The notes beneath the pieces were generated by a model. It saw only the letters and a program-made list of their open reading frames with translations. It was not told the DNA's origin and searched no databases. DNA of 46,071 nucleotides from an uncultured Actinomycetes bacterium (GTDB taxonomy: Bacteria; Actinomycetota; Thermoleophilia; RBG-16-64-13), in assembly GCA_937148845.1 (NCBI GenBank), contig CAKZRW010000041.1:1-46071 (forward strand), written 5' to 3'. A program made the translations under genes and the position numbers. Positions 15,578 through 23,390 of the stretch are shown one piece after another; the first letter of the stretch is position 1; each line of letters begins with the position of its first letter.

Positions 15578-16660
15578 TCAGCCACTCGCATGGCCGCGAG
15601 CTGCGTGGTAAGTGGCCTTGTCGAAGTAGACGGCAAAGCGGCTCTGCAGCTCCATGACCCGGTAGGCATCCACTGGGCTCTCCCACACTCCTTGGGAGCG
15701 GGCGTGGTTCCAGATCTGCTTCTTGAGCAGCATGATGGCCGAGAGCATCTCGTGCACCGCCACTCCTTGCTCCCGCCGGCGAGCGCCTAGGTCCCGATAG
15801 AAGGCGCGTATCTGGTCCTCCCCACTTTCGCCTTGTAGCCAACGGCCCAATTGTTCCAGCCCAGTTGTGCATTCGGCCAGGAGCAGCTCAGGATCCAGGC
15901 GCATGTAGGAAGCGGAAGTGGTGTGGTTGGAGCGCACGTCCGCCAGCCAGAGTCTGGCTACGTAGGGGATGCTCTCTGTGAAGTAGGCCACCAGGGCGTC
16001 CGAAAGCATGTTCTCGCCTTGCTCCCCGGCCCCCTCCTGGAGCAGGCGGAACGAGTCCCGGATGGCCCATTCGTCACGATGGAGGTCGCCGCAGAGCCGG
16101 ATGGCTTTCTCGTTGGAGGGGAAGGCGAGCGGCGGCAAGGCATCGATGGGGAAGTAGGCCACCTCTTCCGCGTCGTCGCCAGGTCTCTCTTGGCCCGCCA
16201 CCTTCTCCACCTCGAAGGTGACCACCAGCAGGTCCCCGTAGTAGGTGCTACGCCAAGAGTCCGCATCAATGAGGCGGTATACCCGGCCGAGGAGCCCCGT
16301 CTCTTCATGGAGTTCCCGCAGTGCCGCCTCGGCGATGGTCTCGCCGGTCTCCGCGAACCCGATGGGAAGGCACCACATGCCTTCATTGGGTGGGTACTTC
16401 CTCTTTACCAGGAGAACGCGGCGCTCAGCATCGAGGACAAGAGCCGCGGCTGCAGGCAGGGGGTTCTGATAGAAGATGGTGCCACAGGCGGAACAGACGT
16501 TTCGGTCCCTGTCTCCCACCTTCTGGACCACGAGCGGACTGCCGCACTTCGTGCAAAAACGAGCGCTCAGCGGACGGGCACCTCCGTTGCCTGCATATAG
16601 ATATGAGAGCCGGAATCGTGCGTGTAGGGGGAAAGAGCGGCCCCCAGCTGCTCCGGGCAC
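15578..16660 (-). CDS. Nudix hydrolase with zinc ribbon fused to an RsbRD-like domain
   Basis: The product (up to 360 residues) has three parts. A zinc ribbon has Cys36/Cys39 and Cys56/Cys59 as in NADH pyrophosphatase (NudC). A Nudix domain carries a full Nudix box (Gly101 to Leu123, with REL and HEETG). A C-terminal helical region (about 220-355) resembles the RsbRD N-terminal (stressosome/RsbT co-antagonist) domain (FYRDLGARRREQGV, then MLSAIMLLKKQIW). The start is unclear: GTG 16660 overlaps the preceding gene by 94 bases, while a CTG at 16570 overlaps its stop as CTGA, has GGAGG upstream, and begins just before the zinc ribbon. A nucleotide-diphosphate hydrolase linked to stress sensing is a reasonable guess. 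Confidence 0.75.
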   Translation of the reverse strand: MPGAAGGRSFPLHARFRLSYLYAGNGGARPLSARFCTKCGSPLVVQKVGDRDRNVCSACGTIFYQNPLPAAAALVLDAERRVLLVKRKYPPNEGMWCLPIGFAETGETIAEAALRELHEETGLLGRVYRLIDADSWRSTYYGDLLVVTFEVEKVAGQERPGDDAEEVAYFPIDALPPLAFPSNEKAIRLCGDLHRDEWAIRDSFRLLQEGAGEQGENMLSDALVAYFTESIPYVARLWLADVRSNHTTSASYMRLDPELLLAECTTGLEQLGRWLQGESGEDQIRAFYRDLGARRREQGVAVHEMLSAIMLLKKQIWNHARSQGVWESPVDAYRVMELQSRFAVYFDKATYHAARGHASG

Positions 16661-17373
16661 TCACGCACCTTTCCCAGCTGAGTCTTGCCTGCGGTGACCA
16701 CTTCCCCGATGCTTACCGCCGGCTCCTCGATGAAGAGAAGAGTGAGAGTGATGCTGCTCATCTCCTCTGGACGGATGTCGATCTGCACATCATCGTACTT
16801 GCCGTAAAGCCGGTACTGCTTGACGGCTGTGACCACCCCGGAGATAGGGGCAGTGACGGGAGCGCCCGCCCGCGCCCCTACAAGCACCGAGCTGGTCGGT
16901 TCACCTTTGCCACCGTCCAGCAAGTAGTAACGGACGGAGGGTTCCCCCGAGAACAAGTTGCGGAAGAAGCGGACGAGCGCATTCCTGTTCATCTGCTCTC
17001 CGATAGGGGTGAACGGCACCGCGCGGTCATCGCTCAGGGGCTGGTAGGCTATGACGGTGACATCGCGGGCCGCCACGGGCAGGAGTAGGTTGCGGTCGCG
17101 CAGGCGGGTGAAGGCCGGCCTCTCCTCGCCGGCAGCCGCTACAGGGGCTAGCGGGGAAGGTTCTGACTTGGTCAAGAGGGCCTGGGCCGGCACTTCCTTG
17201 GTAGGACTGCCTGTGGTCAGAGCGACGGCCACTGCCACCACCGCGAGGCAGAAGATCAGGAAACCCGCGGCAAAACGGATCCGCCGTCTGCGATAGACGA
17301 CTGCCTGGCGGCGCTTGCGGCGGGCGATGTCGTCACTGCGCCTTGCTTCAGTTTCCGAAACCATCTCTCGCAT
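16567..17373 (-). CDS. Membrane-anchored M23/LytM-like (degenerate) protein
   Basis: The 268-residue protein has a basic cytosolic N-terminus, one membrane span (about residues 34-53, FAAGFLIFCLAVVAVAVAL) and an extracytoplasmic region. The last 110 residues look like the M23/lysostaphin-like beta fold: APVTAPISGVVTAV, a central EPAVSIGEVVTAGKTQLGKV, and an end resembling GxHLHF as SGSHIYMQ. The classical HxxxD and HxH metal residues are not complete, so it may be a non-catalytic, activator-type LytM protein. ATG 17373 has AAGG 5 bases upstream. It overlaps the downstream Nudix gene and is divergent from the AI-2E exporter. Confidence 0.55.
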   Translation of the reverse strand: MREMVSETEARRSDDIARRKRRQAVVYRRRRIRFAAGFLIFCLAVVAVAVALTTGSPTKEVPAQALLTKSEPSPLAPVAAAGEERPAFTRLRDRNLLLPVAARDVTVIAYQPLSDDRAVPFTPIGEQMNRNALVRFFRNLFSGEPSVRYYLLDGGKGEPTSSVLVGARAGAPVTAPISGVVTAVKQYRLYGKYDDVQIDIRPEEMSSITLTLLFIEEPAVSIGEVVTAGKTQLGKVRECPEQLGAALSPYTHDSGSHIYMQATEVPVR

Positions 17374-17487
17374 TGGCCTTACCTTACCACCAGCTAGGAC
17401 ACTTGCCCACTCAAGGTGGCCGCGTGTTGCCTGCCTGGCTGGTAAGCTGTGAGCAGAAGGTACTCCGGTGTGAGACGAGGAGGGCCA

Positions 17488-18648
17488 TTGCGTATCACCA
17501 TCCCGCGCTGGGCTCAGGCGGTGCTGATACCCATTGCCATCTTGGTGGGCCTCTACTTCAGCAAGGCGGCTAGTCATGCCGTCTTCGTCTTCTTGATCTC
17601 CACCGTGGTGGCCCTGCTTCTCAATCCTCTGGTGCTTGCCATGAGGAAGTTCAAGATCCCGCGCTGGCTCGGGGTACCCGTCGTCTACCTGGCCTTTGTG
17701 GCGGTGGTCGTCATCATCATCATCTTCTTGGGACCTCTTCTGATAAAGCAGTTTCAGCGCCTCTTCAATGCCATACCGGGTTGGCTGCAGGAGCTCAACC
17801 GTCTGCTCGGCGATCTAGAACTGTGGCTGGCTGAGCGCAACATCGAGATCCATCTCCAATTCAACACCAGTGACATCGTGAATTGGTTGGAGACAAACGC
17901 GGCAAGCTCCGTTGCTGCTCTGCTATCGGTGGGGATGAGTATCGTGGGCATCCTGGTGAACATCCTCTTCACGGTCATCATCAGCTTTTACATGCTTATA
18001 GATGGCAGGCGGATATTCCGGTTCCTCTGCCGCCTCGCTCCGGGGACTCCCGAGGTCAAGGAAAGGTATGTTCGTGGTCTCCAAACGTCTTTTAGCCGCT
18101 TCGTGCGAGGCCAAGCTCTCCTGGGGGTGACTGTCGGTCTGGCCTCTGGGCTTGCCATCTGGATACTCAGTTGGGATGTAGTCGGTGTGTGGCCGCAGGG
18201 TGGGCAGTATGCGCTTCTGTTCGGGTTCTGGGCGGGAGTGACGGAGGTCATCCCCTATATCGGCCCCTGGATAGGGGCAGTGCCTCCGGTGATCGCTGCT
18301 TTCTTCCACTCGCCCATGGCTGCCCTCATCGTGATCATCATCTACTTCGCGATCCAACAGCTGGAAAGCCATATCTTGGCGCCCAACATTGTAGGTAGCT
18401 CGGTAGGGGTGCATCCCCTGGTGGTCATCTTCGCGCTTCTAGCCGGGGCCCAGATCGGGGGCATCCTGGGGATAGTCGCCTCTCTGCCCCTTCTTGCCCT
18501 ACTCCGACATACGCTCACTTTCTACGATTTCAAGCTGTCCAAGGGGCCCTGGGCGGGTGACGACGGTGTCGCTCTCATCCCGGCTAGGACGGTCACCGCA
18601 CCCCCGCGCCGGGTCAAGCCTCCCGAGGTGACCGATGAGAAGGAGTGA
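17488..18648 (+). CDS. AI-2E family (PerM/YdiK) membrane transporter
   Basis: The 386-residue membrane protein shows the AI-2E family pattern. Two paired N-terminal spans come first, then a short span and a soluble loop rich in amphipathic residues (QFQRLFNAIPGWLQELN). Four or five C-terminal spans follow, including GVTEVIPYIGPWIGAVPP and the QQLESHILAPNIVG signature. Family members are exporters or Na+/H+ antiporters; only some relate to autoinducer-2. I chose TTG 17488, 4 bases after GAGGAGGG; the earlier GTG at 17449 lacks a ribosome site. The cytosolic C-terminal tail is short and basic. Confidence 0.88.
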   Translation: MRITIPRWAQAVLIPIAILVGLYFSKAASHAVFVFLISTVVALLLNPLVLAMRKFKIPRWLGVPVVYLAFVAVVVIIIIFLGPLLIKQFQRLFNAIPGWLQELNRLLGDLELWLAERNIEIHLQFNTSDIVNWLETNAASSVAALLSVGMSIVGILVNILFTVIISFYMLIDGRRIFRFLCRLAPGTPEVKERYVRGLQTSFSRFVRGQALLGVTVGLASGLAIWILSWDVVGVWPQGGQYALLFGFWAGVTEVIPYIGPWIGAVPPVIAAFFHSPMAALIVIIIYFAIQQLESHILAPNIVGSSVGVHPLVVIFALLAGAQIGGILGIVASLPLLALLRHTLTFYDFKLSKGPWAGDDGVALIPARTVTAPPRRVKPPEVTDEKE

Positions 18649-18695
18649 TCGGGCCGAGGAGGCGTTTCCGCGGCCGGCAGCTGTCGGTGTACGGT

Positions 18696-18724
18696 TTGTG
18701 GCCGGACAGAGATACTGTTACAAT
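18696..18724 (+). promoter_or_regulatory. Promoter of the phosphatidylinositol operon
   Basis: TTGTGG, a 17-base spacer, and TACAAT (18719-18724) preceded by TG (extended -10). The ATG at 18736 is only 11 bases downstream, so the leader would be about 5 bases or less; no Shine-Dalgarno sequence is present. Confidence 0.55.
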
Positions 18725-18735
18725 CGCCACTTGTA

Positions 18736-19344
18736 ATGGAAAAAATCCGCCAGTTTCTGGGAACGCGACTGCGGTCCGGTTTTGAGCCGTTACTCCGAGG
18801 CCTGGAGCGATTGGGCGTCACGCCCAACATGGTCACAGTCGCCGGCACGGTCCTCAACCTGGGAGTAGCGGCGCTCATCATCTTTGACCATCTCATCTGG
18901 GCCGGCATCCTTGTGCTTGTCGCCGGGTGCTTCGACATGCTTGACGGCTCCCTTGCCCGTCGGACTGGCCGGGTCACGCCCTTCGGAGCCCTGCTGGATT
19001 CCACGCTTGACCGGGTTTCGGAGGGTGTGGTGCTAGCGGCAGTGTGCTACCTCTTCGCTTCCGCTGGTCACAGCATTGATGCTGGAATCGTGGCTCTTGC
19101 TCTATTAGGGAGCGTCTTAGTGAGTTACACTCGTGCCAGAGCGGAGACTCTCGGCCTTGAGTGCACGGTCGGCATCATGAGCCGTCCTGAGCGCATCATA
19201 TTGATAGCCGTGGGCCTCTTCTTTGACGTGTTGCCGTATGTCATCTACATAATGCTGGCACTGACCATCTTCACAGTCGTACAGCGCGTCGTCCACACCT
19301 ACCGGCAACTCGGGAGGGAAAGGGAGATAGGGAGGGTCCGTTGA
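18736..19344 (+). CDS. CDP-alcohol phosphatidyltransferase (phosphatidylinositol phosphate synthase-like)
   Basis: The 202-residue integral membrane enzyme carries the full CDP-alcohol phosphotransferase signature: DMLDGSLAR at residues 67-75, then Gly84, Asp88 and Asp92 (form DxxDGxxAR-x8-Gx3Dx3D). It joins CDP-diacylglycerol to an alcohol phosphate at the cytosolic face. The next gene makes inositol phosphate and overlaps by four bases (TTGA), so the acceptor is probably inositol 3-phosphate, as in actinobacterial PgsA1-type enzymes. The gene has almost no leader and no ribosome site. Confidence 0.88.
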   Translation: MEKIRQFLGTRLRSGFEPLLRGLERLGVTPNMVTVAGTVLNLGVAALIIFDHLIWAGILVLVAGCFDMLDGSLARRTGRVTPFGALLDSTLDRVSEGVVLAAVCYLFASAGHSIDAGIVALALLGSVLVSYTRARAETLGLECTVGIMSRPERIILIAVGLFFDVLPYVIYIMLALTIFTVVQRVVHTYRQLGREREIGRVR

Positions 19345-20426
19345 GCGATAAAGTTCGGGTAGCGATCATCGGCGTCGGCAACTGCGCTTCGTCCCTAGTA
19401 CAGGGCGTGCACTACTACCGCAACGCCAAGGCTGACGAGTTTGTCCCCGGCCTCATGCATGTGAACCTCGGTGGCTACCACATCTCCGACATCGAGTTCA
19501 CCTGTGCTTTCGACATCGACAAGACCAAGGTAGGCAAGGATCTCTCCGAGGCTATCTGGGCCGGGCGGAACTGCACAGTGAAGTTCTGCGACGTTCCGGA
19601 GATGGGGGTCAAAGTCTATCGGGGCATGACTCACGACGGCCTGGGCAAGTATCTGTCGGAAGTCATCGAGAAGGCCCCCGGGCCCACCGACGACGTGGTG
19701 GGCATCCTTAAGGACACCAAGACCGACGTGGTGGTGAACTACCTGCCGGTGGGCAGCGAGATGGCCACCAAGTGGTACGTGGAGCAGGTCCTGGAGGCCG
19801 GCTGTGCTTTCGTGAACTGTATCCCGGTGTTCATCGCCCGGGAGAAGTACTGGCAGGACCGTTTCGCTGAGAAAGGCCTTCCGGTGATCGGCGACGACAT
19901 CAAGTCTCAGGTCGGCGCCACTATTGTCCATCGGGTGCTGACCAAACTCATGCGCGACCGCGGGGTACGGCTGGAGCGGACGTCTCAGCTCAACGTGGGA
20001 GGCAACACCGACTTCCTCAATATGCTGGAGCGCTCGCGGCTGGAAAGCAAGAAGATCTCTAAGACCAACGCCGTGACCTCGCAGCTCGACTATGAGCTGG
20101 GTAGTCGCAATGTGCACATCGGCCCCTCTGACTACGTGGAGTGGCTGGACGACCGCAAGTGGGCCTACATCCGGCTGGAGGGTCGTACCTTCGGTGATGT
20201 GCCGCTTAACATCGAACTCAAGCTTGAGGTGGTCGACTCGCCCAACTCTGCCGGCATCGTGATCGACGCCGTGCGCTGTGCCAAACTGGCCCTTGACCGA
20301 GGTCTTTCGGGCGCTCTCTTCGATCCCTCTTCCTACTTCATGAAGTCGCCGCCTATCCAGTACAGTGATGACGAGGCGCGGCGGCGGACCGAGGCTTTCA
20401 TTACCGGCGAGACCTACTGCGAGTAG
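19341..20426 (+). CDS. ino1: Inositol-3-phosphate synthase
   Basis: The 361-residue protein is a short-type (actinobacterial/archaeal) myo-inositol-phosphate synthase. It converts glucose 6-phosphate to inositol 3-phosphate using NAD as an internal redox cofactor. Seen: the N-terminal dinucleotide fold [13 protein letters not shown], the VNYLPVGSE segment, the catalytic-core stretch [11 protein letters not shown], and [12 protein letters not shown]. Length agrees with the roughly 365-residue mycobacterial enzyme. The start is TTG 19341, overlapping the upstream stop, with GGGAGGG just before. With its neighbours it defines a phosphatidylinositol operon, a trait of actinobacteria. Confidence 0.95.
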   Translation: MSDKVRVAIIGVGNCASSLVQGVHYYRNAKADEFVPGLMHVNLGGYHISDIEFTCAFDIDKTKVGKDLSEAIWAGRNCTVKFCDVPEMGVKVYRGMTHDGLGKYLSEVIEKAPGPTDDVVGILKDTKTDVVVNYLPVGSEMATKWYVEQVLEAGCAFVNCIPVFIAREKYWQDRFAEKGLPVIGDDIKSQVGATIVHRVLTKLMRDRGVRLERTSQLNVGGNTDFLNMLERSRLESKKISKTNAVTSQLDYELGSRNVHIGPSDYVEWLDDRKWAYIRLEGRTFGDVPLNIELKLEVVDSPNSAGIVIDAVRCAKLALDRGLSGALFDPSSYFMKSPPIQYSDDEARRRTEAFITGETYCE

Positions 20427-20455
20427 ACGGGGTCTGCTCGCACAGAAAGTGTAGG

Positions 20456-20505
20456 GCGGGGCCCGGGCCGCGGGCGCGGCGCCAGCCGCGCGGCCCGGGC
20501 CCCGC
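20456..20505 (+). terminator. Long GC-rich hairpin between ino1 and the glycosyltransferase gene
   Basis: Two perfectly complementary 17-base arms (20456-20472, beginning GCGGGGCCCGGGCC, and 20489-20505) with a 16-base loop. It ends only 15 bases before the next start codon. It may act as attenuator rather than full terminator, or alter mRNA stability. Confidence 0.6.
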
Positions 20506-20520
20506 GACGCGGAGGCATCC

Positions 20521-22638
20521 GTGACAGGCGGCTCAGACAGACTTCTCGTAGCGCTGGTAGCTCCTTTCGCCTGGAGTCTGCCCAGCGCTGTGAACCAGCA
20601 CGTGGCCGGCCTCGCCCGCGCGCTCAGGGCGCGCGGGCACCTGCCCTTGGTGGTGGCTTCGTCCGATCTCCCTGAAGAACAGACCCGGATGCGGGCTCTC
20701 TTCCGGCGGACTCGGGGCCGGCTGGGAGAGGTACTAGCTGCCTATCGAGCTGACGGGACTGTCGATCCGCTGCTCTTGCCCTCCCTGGGCTCAGGGCCGC
20801 TCACCCCGGACGAGGGGGTGCCTGTAGTCCCGGTAGGTTTCAGCTTCCCCGTGCGCCTGAATGGCAGCCTCGTCAATCTGGGTCTGCCCGTGGATATCAC
20901 CTCGCGCCTCGAGAAGTTGATGCTGGCTGCTGACTTCGACCTGGTGCATGTGCACGAGCCTCTGGCCCCCTCGGTCAGTTTCACGGCCCTCCGGGAGGCT
21001 CGCAGCCCGGTGGTGGCCACCTTCCACCTCACGCCGGTGGCCGTGGCTGCGTATGAAATGGGTGAGTCTGTGTTGGGAAGGTTCTTCTCACGTCTGGATG
21101 CGCGCGTGGTCACCTTTGCGGAGGCCGGGCGGATCCTGGAGGAACTCTACCCCGGGGAGTACCAGGTGGTGTCTTGCGGCACGGAGATCGACTCGGAGTC
21201 TGCTCGGGAGCTGGAGAGCGAAGCGCCGGTAGGTACTGTTGCCCCGATATTCCGCAGCTGGCCGCACGGCCTGTATGTCTACCGAGGTGATGGGCGTCGT
21301 GCGTACCGGGCTCTGCTGCGCGTCTTGCTTTCCGAATTCCCCGCCGACATAGGTCAGCTGGTAGTCGCTCTCCATCGTCCGTCGGTGGAGCGTTGGGTAC
21401 CGCGGAGCCTGCCCCGCCGACTGCGCTCCAAGATCGCTCTGGTCGAGTTCACCTCCCCGGCTGAGCTTGGTTCCTGGTACCGCTCTGCTGCCTTTGCCAT
21501 CTTGCCGTTCTTGGGGGGGGAGTGGCTCTGCACCGGTCTGGCCGAAGCGGCGGTCACGGCCTGTCCGGTGGTGGGGCCTGATCTACCGCCGGTGCGGGAC
21601 TATTTGGAGAAAAAGGACGTGGAGGGAGTGCTTGCCGGCCCTCTCGGGGCGGTCTTCACACCGAGTGAGTCCGGCTCCTTGGCGGGAGCCATAGCGGCTG
21701 TCATGGCCCAGACGGCTGCGGCAGTTCCGGGGGAGCCAGGGGGATCGTCTCCTGAGACTCGCCTGCAGCCAGCGCAGGTAGGGTCACCGCACAGTATGAG
21801 GAGAGTGGCGGAACGTCTGGAAACCCTCTACTGGGACACCCTCAAGGCCACCCGGGCTGCCCGAGCCCAAGTCGGGCGCACGCCGGCGGCGGTGCGCTCT
21901 CTCCACGTACGGGGTATCGGCGAGGAGTCTCCGCGCAGGCGCCTGAGGGAGGCGGCTCTTGCCACCAAGCCCGATTGGATCAACGCCGACCTGCATCTCC
22001 ACAGCAACTACTCCCGGGACAGCACCAACAGTGTCGCCACCATCCTGCGGGTGGCGCGGGAAGTGGGGTTGGGGGCCATAGCCATCGCCGACCACAACGA
22101 GATCAAGGGAGCCCTCCTTGCGCGCGAGATGGCAGACGGTGATCCCTTCGTCATCGTGGCCGAAGAGATAAAGACGGAGGAGGGTGAGGTCATCGGTCTC
22201 TTTCTGGAGGAGTTCATCCCCAAAGGTCTCAGCTTCGATCGGACGGTCTCGCTGATCAAGGAGCAGGGCGGTCTCGTCTATATCCCCCATCCGTTCGATG
22301 CCCTGCGGAAGACGCCTTCCTACCGGACACTGGTCGACAACCTCCACCGCATCGATGTGATCGAAGTCTACAACGCCAAGGTCGCGCTTTCGTCCTTCAA
22401 TCTGGGGGCGGAGCGCTTCGCCGCCAAGTACAACCTGGTTGCCGGCGCTGGTAGCGATGCCCACGTACCCCAAGCCATAGGGACGGCCATGCTGCGCATG
22501 CCTCGTTTCCATGACCAGCAAAGCTTCATGGCCGCGCTGTGGGAGGCTGACATCGTCGCGCGGCGGAAGAGTCTGCTCTATTTGCAATCTCTCAAGCTGC
22601 TGCGGACGACTCTCGACCGGGTGCTGCCCGAAGACTGA
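20521..22638 (+). CDS. PimA-like GT4 glycosyltransferase fused to a PHP phosphoesterase domain
   Basis: The 705-residue protein joins two enzymes. Residues 1 to about 430 form a GT-B glycosyltransferase. The N-terminal part resembles PimA (HVHEPLAPSVSFTAL, then VVATFH). The C-terminal lobe has the nucleotide-sugar region (WLCTGLAEAAVTACPVVGPDLPPVRDY). Residues about 484-705 form a PHP domain with metal motifs DLHLHSNYSRDS, ADHNE, IPHPFD and GSDAH, expected to hydrolyse phosphate esters. GTG 20521 follows GGAGG. Lying after ino1, the transferase half probably glycosylates phosphatidylinositol. The PHP half might remove a phosphate from the same lipid or a sugar phosphate. That pairing is inference. 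Confidence 0.82.
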   Translation: MTGGSDRLLVALVAPFAWSLPSAVNQHVAGLARALRARGHLPLVVASSDLPEEQTRMRALFRRTRGRLGEVLAAYRADGTVDPLLLPSLGSGPLTPDEGVPVVPVGFSFPVRLNGSLVNLGLPVDITSRLEKLMLAADFDLVHVHEPLAPSVSFTALREARSPVVATFHLTPVAVAAYEMGESVLGRFFSRLDARVVTFAEAGRILEELYPGEYQVVSCGTEIDSESARELESEAPVGTVAPIFRSWPHGLYVYRGDGRRAYRALLRVLLSEFPADIGQLVVALHRPSVERWVPRSLPRRLRSKIALVEFTSPAELGSWYRSAAFAILPFLGGEWLCTGLAEAAVTACPVVGPDLPPVRDYLEKKDVEGVLAGPLGAVFTPSESGSLAGAIAAVMAQTAAAVPGEPGGSSPETRLQPAQVGSPHSMRRVAERLETLYWDTLKATRAARAQVGRTPAAVRSLHVRGIGEESPRRRLREAALATKPDWINADLHLHSNYSRDSTNSVATILRVAREVGLGAIAIADHNEIKGALLAREMADGDPFVIVAEEIKTEEGEVIGLFLEEFIPKGLSFDRTVSLIKEQGGLVYIPHPFDALRKTPSYRTLVDNLHRIDVIEVYNAKVALSSFNLGAERFAAKYNLVAGAGSDAHVPQAIGTAMLRMPRFHDQQSFMAALWEADIVARRKSLLYLQSLKLLRTTLDRVLPED

Positions 22639-22703
22639 GTCGCCGCCTTGTTGCCAACACGGGATTAAAAGGAATTCCTCATTCGCTGGCCAATATAGGG
22701 GGC

Positions 22704-23324
22704 ATGAAAGAGCAAGTGCCCCCTGCTGAGGCCAACGAGATATACCGCAAGCTTGAAGAGCGGGCCATAAGCGAAAGCAACGATCTCAATCGGCGCATCA
22801 GCCATTGCCGCAAGTGTACCAGAGGCGATTACATACCTACTGTGGGTTCCGGCCATCCTCTGGCTGACATCTTCCTTGTCAAGTATCAGCCGCACTACCT
22901 AGAGGTGACGGAGGGGGTGGCGTTCTTCGGTCGGTCCGGTTCAGCCATCCTGAAGAGTCTGGAGCGTCTGGGGATAGACCCCCTCAACGTCTACGGTACC
23001 AATCTGGTCAAATGCCATGACGTCTCGCGCCGGGAAGGCGAGAAGAACTGCCCTCTCTATTGGCTGGAGGAGTTCCATATCACCCACCCTCGGATCATCG
23101 TCGTCATGGGCAAGCCGACCCTGGAGGTGGTGAACCGCGAGCGGATCGCCGGGATGAAGAAACTGAGCTGGAATCCCGGCGAGCTGCAGGACTTCACCGC
23201 GTTCTGCAAGGCGCTGGTGACCCCCGACATCGATGCTTCGTTGGATGAAGAGAAGGCGAAAGCCGAGTTCTGGAAAGCCTTCAAGACTCTTGGCGATTGG
23301 CTACGGGACCAGCCGCCCTACTAG
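22704..23324 (+). CDS. Uracil-DNA glycosylase superfamily Fe-S protein (divergent)
   Basis: The 206-residue protein has the fold and cysteines of family 4-type uracil-DNA glycosylases: CRKC (Cys35, Cys38), Cys104 and Cys116 as likely 4Fe-4S ligands; FFGRSG at about residues 74-79; and GTNLVKC. However, the catalytic loop that normally reads GEAPGxxED is replaced by VKYQPHYLEV (about 59-68). The protein may therefore have lost or changed glycosylase activity. ATG 22704 follows AGGGGG. It is a single gene converging on the rRNA methyltransferase. Family membership is solid; DNA repair function is doubtful. Confidence 0.72.
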   Translation: MKEQVPPAEANEIYRKLEERAISESNDLNRRISHCRKCTRGDYIPTVGSGHPLADIFLVKYQPHYLEVTEGVAFFGRSGSAILKSLERLGIDPLNVYGTNLVKCHDVSRREGEKNCPLYWLEEFHITHPRIIVVMGKPTLEVVNRERIAGMKKLSWNPGELQDFTAFCKALVTPDIDASLDEEKAKAEFWKAFKTLGDWLRDQPPY

Positions 23325-23359
23325 TCATCCGGGACTGGCGTTCTCCCTTGCAGCACTCT

Positions 23360-23390
23360 GAAGGCCGGCCTTCGTCAAGGGCCGGCCTTC
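23360..23390. terminator. Hairpin between convergent UDG-like and methyltransferase genes
   Basis: Perfect 11-bp stem GAAGGCCGGCC / GGCCGGCCTTC with a 9-base loop. It overlaps the last codons of the minus-strand methyltransferase gene. Confidence 0.6.
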
